A stretch of DNA of 64,000 nucleotides from Marinobacter xestospongiae (GCF_023156385.1 NZ_JAKZAK010000015.1:62001-126000); one strand, 5' to 3'. Counted from the first letter of the stretch, positions 17,537 to 26,972 are shown. Numbers and translations are program-made. The notes: generated from the letters alone by a model not told the origin.

Positions 17537-17554
17537 TTGGCATACCCCCTGCTT
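17537..17554 (+). promoter_or_regulatory. Sigma-54 promoter of the lafD-to-motB operon
   Basis: TTGGCATACCCCCTGCTT matches the sigma-54 consensus at the -24 (TGGCA, GG at 17539-17540) and -12 (TGC) positions with correct spacing. It stands 88 bases before the FliT-like gene. It would drive the operon that contains sigma-28 (fliA) and the stator genes. Confidence 0.75.
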
Positions 17555-17641
17555 AGCAAAGTCAGATCGCAGCACCGGGCGCAGGCCCAAGGTATCGCTG
17601 GCGCCACTGCCGGCACCACTGGATGTGACAGGACACCCGCA

Positions 17642-17938
17642 ATGAGCACACGGCTTACGGATTCCATACAGCAACTGGCGACCCAGCTTCGCGCCGCCAC
17701 CGATGATCAGGACTGGGCCCGCCTGGAAGGGCTGGACCGCCAGGTCAACGAGCTGCTGCAACGGACCCGGCCGATGCCGTCAACGCTGAACGGTGCGCTC
17801 GCCGAACTGCAGCAGGCACACCGTTACGCCATGACCCGGGCCACGCGCCACGCCGAAGCCCTGGGTGAGCGCCTGCAACGGATGCAGGATCACAGCGAGG
17901 GCCTGCGGGCGTACGAACAGATGGAGGGGCAACCATGA
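17642..17938 (+). CDS. FliT/LafD-like flagellar chaperone
   Basis: The ATG at 17642 gives a 98-residue helical protein beginning MSTRLTDSIQQLATQL. FliT-type proteins are short helical chaperones for FliD, and lafD occupies this slot in lateral loci. Sequence alone is too weak to prove the family. The open frame continues upstream into the sigma-54 promoter, so the later ATG was preferred. Its end overlaps fliK by 4 bases. Confidence 0.7.
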   Translation: MSTRLTDSIQQLATQLRAATDDQDWARLEGLDRQVNELLQRTRPMPSTLNGALAELQQAHRYAMTRATRHAEALGERLQRMQDHSEGLRAYEQMEGQP

Positions 17939-19161
17939 TCAGCTTCGGCTCAGCGCCACCGTCTAGCTCGGGCTCAACGCACTCATCCGCTCCGGCCACC
18001 GGTTTCCGCCAGTCCCAGGGCAGCGCGACGGATGCCCCGACTGGCCCCTTCCAGGCGTTGATGGGTGCCACGCCGGCGACCAGCGGATCACCAGGCAAGG
18101 AGACAACACTGGACGGTTTCCGCACCGCCGATGCCTCTTCCGACGGCTCTTCCGACGCCTGGGCGGATCTGCCGACATCAGCCGACGCCAGCCGCGGCGG
18201 TGCGGCAGCAGGCGAGCCAGCCAGCGAGGATGCCGATGCCCTCCTCGCCGACGCGCCCGGGGCAGACCAGGACACCGGCGCAGACGCCGCGGAGGCAATC
18301 CATCCGGCCGCGGGTAACGAGCGGGCCTTCCGACAAACGCCAGTGCCCCCGGCCTCGACGGCCCCGGGCACCGAACCGAACGCGGCCGCCCAAACCGCGG
18401 CCCGGGCGCTCGCCGTCCCGGGCAGTGACGCCACCGCCGGTCCGGTTCGGCCCCAGGCTCCGACCGTTACCACAAGTGCCACACCAACGGCAGAGCGGGC
18501 CACCACCGACACCGGTCGTCCGCTCACCGCGGCGCCCAACAGTCTGGAAACCCGGGCACCACTGCCCAACGGCGGTAGCGGCTCCGGCAACGGGTTTGAG
18601 GCGCTGCTGGCCAGTGCCCGCCGGGAAGCCAGCGGTTCCGGCACCCAGACCGGCGCGGTGACCAACCCGGCCGCCGATGCCCGTCCCGACGGTCTGGCCG
18701 CCAGCCAGCGCCTGACACCGGCGGCGGAGTGGGCCCCGGTCAAGGTGGATACCCAACATACCCAGTGGAGCCGCGACCTCGCGGCCGCACTGGGTGACCG
18801 GCTGCAGATGCAGGTCAGCCAGCAGGTCAAGGAAGCCAGCGTGCGTCTTGATCCGCCGGAGCTGGGGCGGATTGAGCTGACCGTACGGATGGACGGCGAT
18901 CGCCTCAACATCCAGCTCCACGCCAGCAATGGCCAGGTCCGTGACCTGCTGTCCCAGCATGCGGAACGCCTGCGCATGGACCTGATGGCCCAGAACGGCC
19001 AGACCGTCGATGTCCAGGTGGGCCAGCACAGTGGTGGCGAACGTCACGGCCACAACCAGCCACAGCCGGCCGAACGGATCATCGCCAACACCACCGCGAC
19101 ACCCGATGACCGCGACCATTCACCGACACCGTCAGACCGCTGGCTCAGTACCAGCGCTTGA
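17935..19161 (+). CDS. fliK: Flagellar hook-length control protein FliK (LafE)
   Basis: FliK is the molecular ruler that sets hook length and switches export specificity. The 408-residue product is Ala/Thr/Pro/Ser-rich and disordered over its first 260 residues. It ends in a compact hook-length domain with ASVRLDPPELGRIELTVRMD and NIQLHASNGQVRDLL (about 300-335). Low complexity in the ruler part is normal. The ATG overlaps the end of the FliT-like gene. Confidence 0.92.
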   Translation: MISFGSAPPSSSGSTHSSAPATGFRQSQGSATDAPTGPFQALMGATPATSGSPGKETTLDGFRTADASSDGSSDAWADLPTSADASRGGAAAGEPASEDADALLADAPGADQDTGADAAEAIHPAAGNERAFRQTPVPPASTAPGTEPNAAAQTAARALAVPGSDATAGPVRPQAPTVTTSATPTAERATTDTGRPLTAAPNSLETRAPLPNGGSGSGNGFEALLASARREASGSGTQTGAVTNPAADARPDGLAASQRLTPAAEWAPVKVDTQHTQWSRDLAAALGDRLQMQVSQQVKEASVRLDPPELGRIELTVRMDGDRLNIQLHASNGQVRDLLSQHAERLRMDLMAQNGQTVDVQVGQHSGGERHGHNQPQPAERIIANTTATPDDRDHSPTPSDRWLSTSA

Positions 19162-19175
19162 GGAGAACCAGTACC

Positions 19176-19670
19176 GTGAACAGACATCAACAGGCCGGGG
19201 CCATGAACAAGATGCTGATGATCGTCATCAGCCTGATCCTGCTGCTGTTGCTGACCGTGGTCGGTGGCGGCGCCTGGGCGGTCTCCAGCGGCCGGCTGGA
19301 CCTGTCCAGCCTGTTCCAGGAACCACCACCGCCACCGGTGCAGATGAGCGAGACACCGCTGTTCAAGGATCTGGACAAGTTTGTGGTCAGTCTGGCCAAT
19401 GAGCGGACCCAGCATTACATGATGCTGGAGCTGTCCCTGGTCAGCCACGACCCACGCATGCCGGAGCAGGCCGAGGCGCTGAACTCGGTGATCCGCAACG
19501 CCCTGCTCAAACAGTTCGCCGGCATGACCCGCAGCGAGGTGCGGGAACAGATGGCGGCCATGGACCAGCTCCAGGCCCAGTTGCAAACCAGCCTGGTGGC
19601 GGCCGCCGAAGGCTACGGCCAGCCCCTGGCCATTGAAGAGGTTCTGGTCACCAACGTGGTGATCCAGTAG
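19176..19670 (+). CDS. fliL: Flagellar basal body-associated protein FliL (LafF)
   Basis: FliL is an inner membrane protein that supports stator function around the basal body. The GTG at 19176 has GAGGAG about 10 bases upstream, giving 164 residues; an ATG at 19203 is an alternative. A single N-terminal membrane segment (LMIVISLILLLLLTVVGGGA) is followed by a periplasmic FliL domain with SETPLFKDLDKFVVSLANER and a C-terminal VLVTNVVIQ. It sits between fliK and fliA, as lafF does in other lateral loci. Confidence 0.88.
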   Translation: MNRHQQAGAMNKMLMIVISLILLLLLTVVGGGAWAVSSGRLDLSSLFQEPPPPPVQMSETPLFKDLDKFVVSLANERTQHYMMLELSLVSHDPRMPEQAEALNSVIRNALLKQFAGMTRSEVREQMAAMDQLQAQLQTSLVAAAEGYGQPLAIEEVLVTNVVIQ

Positions 19671-19681
19671 GAGAACGCGCC

Positions 19682-20374
19682 ATGCAGACCGCCTACGCCA
19701 CCAGTTCCCAGGGAGAGGATTTCGCCGCCCGCGAGAGCCAACTGCTGCACCGCTTCGCCTACCTGGTCAAGCGGGCCTGCAGCCACCTGCGCAGCCAGGT
19801 CAGTGCCAGTTTCAATCAGGAAGACTTCGAACAGGTCGGCCTGATGGGCCTGCTGGAGGCCATCCGCCGCTACGGTGAGCCGGATGAGGCGTTTGAGAGC
19901 TTCGCCTTCAAACGCATCCGCGGCGCCATTCTCGACGAATTGCGGCGGCAGGACTGGCGACCACGGCGGGTCCGCCAGGCCAGCCATGACCTGAACCACC
20001 ATCATCGCACCCTGTTCAACCAGCTGGGTCGCGAGCCCACGGACGAAGAGCTGGCCGAGGCCGCCGGCGTCACCAGCGCGCAGGTCCGGGAGATCCGTTA
20101 CGACAGTCAGGCGGAAGAAATGCAGTGCCTGGACGACTGGCTGGCCAAAGGCGGCGACATTGGCAGCCACAGCCTCGCCCGCACCGAACTGCAGCACACC
20201 ATTGCCTCCGCTATGGCCCAGATGCCGGAGCGGGAGCGGCTGCTCATTGCCCTGTACTACCAGCACGAACTCAACATGAAAGAGATCGCGCTGACTCTGG
20301 GGCTGACCGAATCCCGGGTTTGCCAGCTGCACAAAGAGTGCCTGGCCCATCTCAACCGCCTGCTGGGGGAATAA
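19682..20374 (+). CDS. fliA: RNA polymerase sigma factor FliA (LafS, sigma-28)
   Basis: FliA directs RNA polymerase to late flagellar promoters such as flagellin and stators. The 230-residue product has the region 2 core QEDFEQVGLMGLLEAIRRY (about 42-60). Region 3 is visible with GREPTDEELAEAAGVTSAQV. Region 4 has LYYQHELNMKEIALTLGLTE followed by SRVCQLHKECLAHL, the sigma-70 family 4.2 helix-turn-helix. It is the expected target of FlgM (3478-3741). Confidence 0.95.
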   Translation: MQTAYATSSQGEDFAARESQLLHRFAYLVKRACSHLRSQVSASFNQEDFEQVGLMGLLEAIRRYGEPDEAFESFAFKRIRGAILDELRRQDWRPRRVRQASHDLNHHHRTLFNQLGREPTDEELAEAAGVTSAQVREIRYDSQAEEMQCLDDWLAKGGDIGSHSLARTELQHTIASAMAQMPERERLLIALYYQHELNMKEIALTLGLTESRVCQLHKECLAHLNRLLGE

Positions 20375-20380
20375 CACGCT

Positions 20381-21277
20381 ATGCAGATCATCATTGGCCT
20401 TGTCATCGTACTTGCCGGCGTGTTCGGCGGCTTCATTATGGCCAGCGGCAAGCTGGCGGCGTTCTGGCAACCGGCGGAGCTGGTGGTGATCCTGGGGGCC
20501 GGCCTGGGGTCGATGATTGTCGGCAACTCCAAGGTGGTGCTGAAGGATTGCCTGCGCCAGCTCAAGGGCCTGTTTGGAGGCAAGGAAGACGAGGCGGAGA
20601 AAACCCGTCAGTTCCTGATGCTGATGCACCACCTGCTGGACGCCATTCGCCAGAATGGTCTGCTGGTGCTGGACGAACACGTCGAGGAACCGTTTGAAAG
20701 CCCCTGGTTCCAGCAGTACCCGCTGGTGCTGGCCGATCCGATTCTGGTCAACTTTATTGCCGACAACCTGCGTATGCTGTCCATGGGAAAGGCCAACGCC
20801 CATGAGGTGGAAGCCCTGCTGGAGCAGGAAATCATGGCGATCGAGGATGACCTGCTAAAGCCCTCCAAGGCGCTGCATCGCACCGGTGAAGCCATGCCCG
20901 GGTTCGGTATCCTGGCGGCAGTTGGCGGCATCATCATTACCATGCAGTACCTCGACGGCCCGCTGGCCACCATCGGCCTGCACGTAGCCGCGGCGCTGGT
21001 GGGTACCTTCATCGGTATCTTCTTCTGTTACGGCGTGCTGGAACCGGCCGCCTCGGCACTGCATGAAAAGGTTCACCGCCACGTCTCACTGCTGGAGGCG
21101 GTCAAGGCCATCCTCACCGCGCAACTGGAGGGCAAGGCCCCCTTGCTGGCGGTGGATGCCGGTCGGCGGGTACTGGAGCTGGACATCAAACCGTCCTTTG
21201 CCACCCTGGAAAACTGGATCGACGACGCTGACGGCGATGAAGCCGGCTTCGAAGAGCCAGCGCGCGAGGCCGCCTGA
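20381..21277 (+). CDS. motA: Flagellar motor stator protein MotA (LafT)
   Basis: MotA forms the membrane and cytoplasmic part of the proton-driven stator. The 298-residue product has four predicted membrane segments: two at the N-terminus (IIIGLVIVLAGVFGGFIMAS and about 31-50) and two near 175-225 (FGILAAVGGIIITMQYL, then VAAALVGTFIGIFFCYGV). A large cytoplasmic loop lies between. Length fits the long, E. coli-type MotA. Its stop codon overlaps motB by one base. Confidence 0.95.
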   Translation: MQIIIGLVIVLAGVFGGFIMASGKLAAFWQPAELVVILGAGLGSMIVGNSKVVLKDCLRQLKGLFGGKEDEAEKTRQFLMLMHHLLDAIRQNGLLVLDEHVEEPFESPWFQQYPLVLADPILVNFIADNLRMLSMGKANAHEVEALLEQEIMAIEDDLLKPSKALHRTGEAMPGFGILAAVGGIIITMQYLDGPLATIGLHVAAALVGTFIGIFFCYGVLEPAASALHEKVHRHVSLLEAVKAILTAQLEGKAPLLAVDAGRRVLELDIKPSFATLENWIDDADGDEAGFEEPAREAA

Positions 21278-22257
21278 TGCGCACCCAGCAAACGGTTGTC
21301 ATTAAACGGGGCGGCCGCCGTCGCAACGACGACTCCGGCGGTGGCGGCGCCTGGAAGGTGGCCTTTGCCGACTTCACCATGGCAATGATGGCGCTGTTCC
21401 TGATCCTGTGGATTCTGTCCGCGTCGACGCAACAGGAACGGGAAGTGGTCTCCAGCACCCTGCGCAACTACTCGATCTTCGATGGCCAGCCCAACCCCTT
21501 CGAACTGGGCAACAGCCCCCACCCGTTCGACCTGGAGGGCTATCCCTCACTGATCCAGGGGGTCGCCAGCGAAATCCTGACCAGCGGCAACCACGGTGTG
21601 GGCACCTCGCTGCACAATCAGCAGCGGCAAGATGGCCTCAAGATGTCCGGCACCGGCGATGGCACCAGCCTCGACAGCATCTTCGAATCCCCCTTCCCGG
21701 ACCTGGCCACGCTGCAGGTGATGGCCGATGTGATGGAGGAGATGGGGCGCCAGTTGGGTGCCATGGACAACCTCGCCATCGATCTGGTCCCCCAGGGGCT
21801 GCGGATTCGGCTTCAGGACAACGACAACCGCCAGATGTTCGAGCGTGGCGGGGCCGCCATGCACCCCTTCTTTGAGGACATGCTGCTGGCTCTGGCCCCG
21901 GTGTTCGGACGCATCAACAACGGCCTGGTGATCTCCGGTCATACCGACACCGTGCCCTATCAGGGCCGCCAGTATGGCAACTGGGAACTCTCCGGGGATC
22001 GTGCGCTGTCCGCCCGGCGGGTCCTGATGGCCGGCGGCGCGCCGTCAGACCGTTTCCTCCAGGTGGTGGCGATGTCTGATCGCACCCTGGCCAATCCGGA
22101 TGATCCCACCGACAGCGCCAACCGCCGCATCGAAATCCTGGTCCTGACCGAACAGGCGCAGGCGGAACTGATGGGACTGTTCGACGCCAACCAGGCCAAC
22201 AGCGAGCTCAACCAGGCCCGGGAGCAGGCCCGCCAGAACCAGCCGGTCACCCGGTGA
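21277..22257 (+). CDS. motB: Flagellar motor stator protein MotB (LafU)
   Basis: MotB anchors the stator to peptidoglycan and carries the proton-binding Asp. The 326-residue product has the single membrane helix WKVAFADFTMAMMALFLILW (residues 26-45). Its Asp32 is placed exactly as in E. coli MotB, indicating a proton motor. A periplasmic OmpA-like domain follows (about 205-300), with ISGHTDTVPYQGRQYGNWEL and SANRRIEILVL. It is the last gene of the operon; no clear terminator follows. Confidence 0.95.
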   Translation: MRTQQTVVIKRGGRRRNDDSGGGGAWKVAFADFTMAMMALFLILWILSASTQQEREVVSSTLRNYSIFDGQPNPFELGNSPHPFDLEGYPSLIQGVASEILTSGNHGVGTSLHNQQRQDGLKMSGTGDGTSLDSIFESPFPDLATLQVMADVMEEMGRQLGAMDNLAIDLVPQGLRIRLQDNDNRQMFERGGAAMHPFFEDMLLALAPVFGRINNGLVISGHTDTVPYQGRQYGNWELSGDRALSARRVLMAGGAPSDRFLQVVAMSDRTLANPDDPTDSANRRIEILVLTEQAQAELMGLFDANQANSELNQAREQARQNQPVTR

Positions 22258-22519
22258 ATCCCCCTTCCCAAGCCCCCAAAACGCGAGCTCCGGGCCTTCA
22301 GTGGTGATCCGACGTTAATCAGAGGCTTGCTAAAGTTTCTCCCCCATGCGGTCGCTTATTGATCAGTAATGGGGGAATCCCAGCCTTCCGGGGCCATCAC
22401 CACAACGCCTGCGCCTGACCATCTATACTGTTGGCCAGACGCATCGGCGCCCCGGACCGGCACACCGATGCCCCTCCCGCAACCGCAGAGGCCGGACGCC
22501 ATCCGGCGGGTGAGCGCGC
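22258..22519. other. Gap between motB and the small membrane gene
   Basis: This 262-base stretch marks the end of the flagellar locus. It holds an inverted repeat, CCCCCAT (22341-22347) and ATGGGGG (22369-22375), around a 21-base loop. There is no T tract, so a terminator is not proven. A TATACT -10-like hexamer occurs at 22424-22429 without a good -35. I see no gene here. Confidence 0.4.
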
Positions 22520-22804
22520 ATGGCACGAGTCATACAGGCCCGACGGGTCGCCCTGAGCCAGAAGATCATTGTCTACCTGGTCATCCTCAATCTGATCCTG
22601 GTGATCGCCTATTTTTCCCTGGCGGGCGGGCTGCGGCTGCCGGCGGCAGTTGTGATCCCGGCGCTGCTGGTGTTCTACAACATGCTGCTGAGCTGGCTGG
22701 TGATCCGCCGGTCCCGCCGCCTGGGCGACCGCCCGATGCTCTACACCATGGTGTTCAGTGTGCTGCTGCTGAGCGTTGGGCTGCTGACAAAGCTGTTCGG
22801 TTAA
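22520..22804 (+). CDS. Small hypothetical membrane protein with three membrane segments
   Basis: This 94-residue protein has a basic N-terminus (MARVIQARRVALSQK) and three hydrophobic segments at about residues 17-34, 40-62 and 75-92. Basic loops lie between (VIRRSRRLGDR). No family is recognised. It sits alone on the plus strand between motB and ubiA, about 110 bases from each. Function is unknown, and its length makes it a low-information call. Confidence 0.7.
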   Translation: MARVIQARRVALSQKIIVYLVILNLILVIAYFSLAGGLRLPAAVVIPALLVFYNMLLSWLVIRRSRRLGDRPMLYTMVFSVLLLSVGLLTKLFG

Positions 22805-22845
22805 CGGCGCGCCAGAGGCCCTTTCGCGCCTTCCGGCCGCCGCGG

Positions 22846-22875
22846 TTCTACGCCAGCCACCAGACGCGCTATAAT
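22846..22875 (+). promoter_or_regulatory. Possible ubiA promoter
   Basis: A perfect TATAAT -10 lies at 22870-22875, 38 bases before the ubiA start. The -35 candidate (TTCTAC) has an 18-base spacing but matches poorly. Confidence 0.4.
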
Positions 22876-22912
22876 CCGCCGACATTCGACAGCTCAACAG
22901 GAACCGGCTGAT

Positions 22913-23794
22913 ATGGCTTCCGAACTGGTCTCACCGGCGATGCAGACCCGCGCCAGGGACTATGCCCACCTGCTTCGACTCGACCGTCCCATCGGCAGCG
23001 TACTGCTGCTCTGGCCCACCTACTGGGCCCTGTGGCTGGCGGCGGACGGCATTCCCGCCCTCGGCAACCTGGTGGTGTTCACCCTCGGGGTGTTCCTGAT
23101 GCGCGCAGCCGGCTGTGCCATCAACGACTTTGCCGACCGCAAGGTCGACGGCCACGTTAAACGCACCAAGGATCGCCCGTTGGCCTCCGGCCGAGTCAAA
23201 CCCGTCGAAGCGGTAGGGCTGTTTGCCGGCCTGTCGCTGGTGGCGTTTCTGCTGGTGGTACTGTTCACCAACGCGCTAACGCTCTACCTGTCCTTCGGCG
23301 GCCTGCTGCTGGCGTTCATCTACCCGTTCATGAAACGCTACACCCACCTGCCCCAGCTGTTCCTGGGGGCGGCGTTCTCCTGGGCCATTCCCATGGCCTG
23401 GGCTGCGGAGTCCGGTGACATAAGCCGCCTGGCCTGGCTGCTGTTCACCGCCAATGTGCTGTGGACGGTCGCCTATGACACCCTCTACGCCATGGTGGAC
23501 CGGGACGACGACCTCAAGATCGGGGTGAAATCCACCGCCATTCTGTTTGGTGACGCCGACCGGGCCATTATTGGCGGCCTGCAGGCGATGGTGGTACTGG
23601 TACTGGCGGTGGTGGGGGGCCAGGCCAAGCTGGGACTGGCGTTCTACCTGGGGCTGGTGGCCATGGCGTGCCTGTTTCTCTATCAACAGCACCTGGCCCG
23701 CAACCGGGAGCGTGACGGCTGCTTCAAAGCCTTCCTCAACAACAACTGGGCCGGGATGGTGGTGTTCCTGGGGCTGTTCATCGATCGCCTGTGA
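22913..23794 (+). CDS. ubiA: 4-hydroxybenzoate octaprenyltransferase UbiA
   Basis: UbiA attaches the polyprenyl tail to 4-hydroxybenzoate in ubiquinone synthesis, in the inner membrane. The 293-residue product is polytopic. Both Mg-diphosphate motifs are present: [20 protein letters not shown] (about 67-86) and [20 protein letters not shown] (about 189-208). It lies just upstream of phoB-phoR, an order seen in Pseudomonas-like bacteria. The start ATG is followed by the family-like [13 protein letters not shown]. Confidence 0.96.
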   Translation: MASELVSPAMQTRARDYAHLLRLDRPIGSVLLLWPTYWALWLAADGIPALGNLVVFTLGVFLMRAAGCAINDFADRKVDGHVKRTKDRPLASGRVKPVEAVGLFAGLSLVAFLLVVLFTNALTLYLSFGGLLLAFIYPFMKRYTHLPQLFLGAAFSWAIPMAWAAESGDISRLAWLLFTANVLWTVAYDTLYAMVDRDDDLKIGVKSTAILFGDADRAIIGGLQAMVVLVLAVVGGQAKLGLAFYLGLVAMACLFLYQQHLARNRERDGCFKAFLNNNWAGMVVFLGLFIDRL

Positions 23795-23814
23795 CGAACC
23801 GGTTGCAACGGCAA

Positions 23815-23833
23815 CTGTCATATACCTGTAACA
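23815..23833 (+). promoter_or_regulatory. Pho box upstream of phoB
   Basis: CTGTCATATACCTGTAACA closely matches the PhoB consensus of two 7-base CTGTCAT-type repeats separated by 4 bases. It lies about 100 bases before the phoB start, so phoB-phoR is probably autoregulated under phosphate limitation. The match was made by eye. Confidence 0.8.
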
Positions 23834-23933
23834 GTAGGCGGTTGTAATGAGGCAGCAACAAAGAAGCTATCACGGGAGATTGTGACCCGCTCCCACACCG
23901 CTTCCGAACCCCGTCTGATACAGGTTATTGCTC

Positions 23934-24626
<693 letters not shown>

Positions 24627-24659
24627 GTCATTTCCTCGCCGCCATACGATGGACAGCCC

Positions 24660-25994
24660 ATGCAACACAACTGGTCACGCTATCTGCGACTGATCGTCGG
24701 CTTTCTTATTGCGACCACTGGCATCGGCCTGTTCTTCGGACAGCCGGTGCTGGGCCTGCTGACCGGCCTGATCATCTACCTGATCTGGACCCTGGTGCAG
24801 GCCCGCAAGCTCTACCACTGGCTGGCCAATCCCACCACCGCCGACGGCGCACCAGAAAGCCTGGGCATGTGGGGAGACATCTTCGACGGCCTCCACAAGA
24901 TGCAACAGCATCACCTGCTCACCAGGGATCGGCTGGTGGCGCAGATCAACCGTATTCAGGAATCCACCAACGCCATGCGGGACGGCGTGATCATGACCGA
25001 CTCCCGCGGTATTCTGGAGTGGTGGAACGGCTCAGCAGAGCACCTGCTGGGATTCCAGCGCCAGTCGGACCGGGGCCAGCATATCCACAACCTGATCCGT
25101 ACACCGGCGTTCAAATCCTACTTCGACGCCCGCGACTACCGCGAACCGCTGGACATGCGATCGCCCTCCAAGCCCCATATTCACCTGCAGGTACAGATCA
25201 GTCTGTTCGGTGACGACGACCGCCTGATCGTGGCCAAGGATGTCACCCGGCTGTTCCAGCTGGAACAAATGCGGCGGGACTTCGTCGGCAACGTGTCCCA
25301 CGAGATGCGCACTCCACTGACTGTCATCAGCGGCTATCTGGAAACCCTGGTGGACAACGCCGACGACCTGCCGCCGAAGTGGCGCCGGGCCATCAACACC
25401 ATGGATCAGCAGGCTTCCCGCATGGAGGCGCTGATCACCGATCTGATCCTGCTGTCGAAGATTGAAACCGGCGAGAACACCATCTCCGACAGCACCACCG
25501 ACGTTCAGGCGCTGATCAGTCAGGTGTGCCATGACGCCCAGGCCCTGAGCGGAGAGCAGCAGCACGAGATCACCGTGGAGGTGGGCGAGCGGCGGTTGTT
25601 ACGGGGCGACGAGAGCCAGATTCGCAGCGCCTTCTCGAACCTGATTTTCAATGCCGTGAAGTACACCCCGGCTGGCGGGCGGATTGACGTGCGCTGGTAC
25701 ACCGATCGTCAGGGCGCTCACCTGGCGGTGAAGGACACCGGTATCGGCATCGACCCGATCCACATTCCGCGCCTGACCGAACGCTTCTACCGCGCCGACC
25801 CGAGCCGCCACAAGGAAACCGGTGGCACCGGCCTGGGCCTGGCCATCGTCAAGCACGTGCTGCTCAACCACGATGGCAATCTGGAGATCCAGAGCCGGAT
25901 CGGCGAGGGCAGCACCTTTATCTGCCACTTCCCCCGTGAACGGCTGGTAGAAGTGCCGCCAGAACGGGCCAACACGGACCTGGCGAACCACTAA
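24660..25994 (+). CDS. phoR: Phosphate regulon sensor histidine kinase PhoR
   Basis: PhoR is the membrane histidine kinase that controls PhoB. The 444-residue product has two N-terminal membrane segments (about 11-26 and 28-46) and a PAS domain (about 95-195). The HisKA motif is FVGNVSHEMRTPLTVISGYL (His214). The ATPase domain has DTGIGIDPIHIPRLTERFYR and GGTGLGLAIVKHVL. Its 3' end overlaps the convergent regulator gene by 4 bases. Confidence 0.95.
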   Translation: MQHNWSRYLRLIVGFLIATTGIGLFFGQPVLGLLTGLIIYLIWTLVQARKLYHWLANPTTADGAPESLGMWGDIFDGLHKMQQHHLLTRDRLVAQINRIQESTNAMRDGVIMTDSRGILEWWNGSAEHLLGFQRQSDRGQHIHNLIRTPAFKSYFDARDYREPLDMRSPSKPHIHLQVQISLFGDDDRLIVAKDVTRLFQLEQMRRDFVGNVSHEMRTPLTVISGYLETLVDNADDLPPKWRRAINTMDQQASRMEALITDLILLSKIETGENTISDSTTDVQALISQVCHDAQALSGEQQHEITVEVGERRLLRGDESQIRSAFSNLIFNAVKYTPAGGRIDVRWYTDRQGAHLAVKDTGIGIDPIHIPRLTERFYRADPSRHKETGGTGLGLAIVKHVLLNHDGNLEIQSRIGEGSTFICHFPRERLVEVPPERANTDLANH

Positions 25995-26881
25995 CCGCCG
26001 GCACGGAAGCGGGCAATGAAACGGGACAGGTCCTCCAGCTTCTGGGGGTCCTCGTCCACAAACCGCACCACCACACTGACGAAGTCGGTGTCCTGTCGCT
26101 TGTCCACTGCCTGTAACTGATGGACATAACCGTTGAGCCGGGCCATCTGGCCTTCCGCTACTTCAATGTCCACCACGGCCTGGTCGAGAATGCCGGGAAA
26201 GTCCTGATCGCGTTTGGCAATGACCCGCACTTCGTTGAGGGTAATATCCTTGACCACCGACCGCAGCGTACTCTCGGCGAAGCGCACCGAGGCCACGCTC
26301 AGCGGCGCCTTGGTCGGACGCGCCTTGCTCGCCGGTGGCTGGCTGGACGCAGCACCCCGCAGCAACGGATTGTCCGCCGGGACGGCGGGGGATTTGGGCG
26401 ACTCGGCGGGCTCCCGCTTCTGGGTCAGCAACGAGGCCGACTCCTTGAACGCGTCCGCCGGGCTGGCCATCGATTTGCCACTGCGCGACATGGCTTCCTT
26501 CAGGCGCTTGCCCATCACCTTGATGATCTTCTTACTCAGGCCCTCCGGACTGAACGGCTTGCCCAGGTATTCAGACACCCCCTGCTTGACCGCTTCAATG
26601 ACATGGTCCTTGTCGCCACGACTGGTGATCATGATGAATGGCACTTTCTGGTACTGCGGCTGCTCCCGCATCCACTGCAACAGCTCCAGACCGGTCATCT
26701 CCGGCATTTCCCAGTCGCACAGTATCAGGTCGAAGGTCGTCCTCGACATCAGTGACTGGGCACGTTTGCCATTGGCTGCCTCGGTCAGCTCCATCACCGG
26801 AAATCGCTGGCGAACCGTCCGTTTCACCAGATCGCGCACGAAGCTGGCATCATCCACCACCAACGCCTTCAACACTGCCAT
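25991..26881 (-). CDS. CheY-like response regulator with long C-terminal domain
   Basis: I chose the ATG at 26881, giving 296 residues starting MAVLKALVVDDASFVRDLVK. The receiver domain (1-125) has phosphoacceptor Asp56 in ILCDWEMPEMTG and SEYLGKPFSPEGL carrying the switch lysine, like chemotaxis CheY proteins. A low-complexity linker (about 140-195, Ser/Pro/Ala) joins it to a C-terminal domain of about 95 residues. That domain has STLRSVVKDITLNEVRVIAK, which I do not recognise. No DNA-binding helix-turn-helix or enzyme motif is seen. An upstream in-frame extension to 27064 would translate the tandem repeats and is rejected. Confidence 0.8.
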   Translation of the reverse strand: MAVLKALVVDDASFVRDLVKRTVRQRFPVMELTEAANGKRAQSLMSRTTFDLILCDWEMPEMTGLELLQWMREQPQYQKVPFIMITSRGDKDHVIEAVKQGVSEYLGKPFSPEGLSKKIIKVMGKRLKEAMSRSGKSMASPADAFKESASLLTQKREPAESPKSPAVPADNPLLRGAASSQPPASKARPTKAPLSVASVRFAESTLRSVVKDITLNEVRVIAKRDQDFPGILDQAVVDIEVAEGQMARLNGYVHQLQAVDKRQDTDFVSVVVRFVDEDPQKLEDLSRFIARFRAGG

Positions 26882-26882
26882 A

Positions 26883-26957
26883 GAGAGAACCTTTATCGAG
26901 AGAACTTTTGTCGAGAGAACTTTTGTCGAGAGAACTTTCGTCGAGCAAACCTGTCGT
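26883..26957. repeat. 15-base tandem repeat array in the leader of the response regulator gene
   Basis: Four units of GAGAGAACTTTTGTC or close variants start at 26883, 26898, 26913 and 26928, and a degenerate fifth starts at 26943. They end one base from the start codon of the minus-strand regulator gene. On that strand the unit reads GACAAAAGTTCTCTC. Copy number may vary by slippage and alter expression. Confidence 0.9.
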
Positions 26958-26972
26958 TCGTTATCGGTATGG

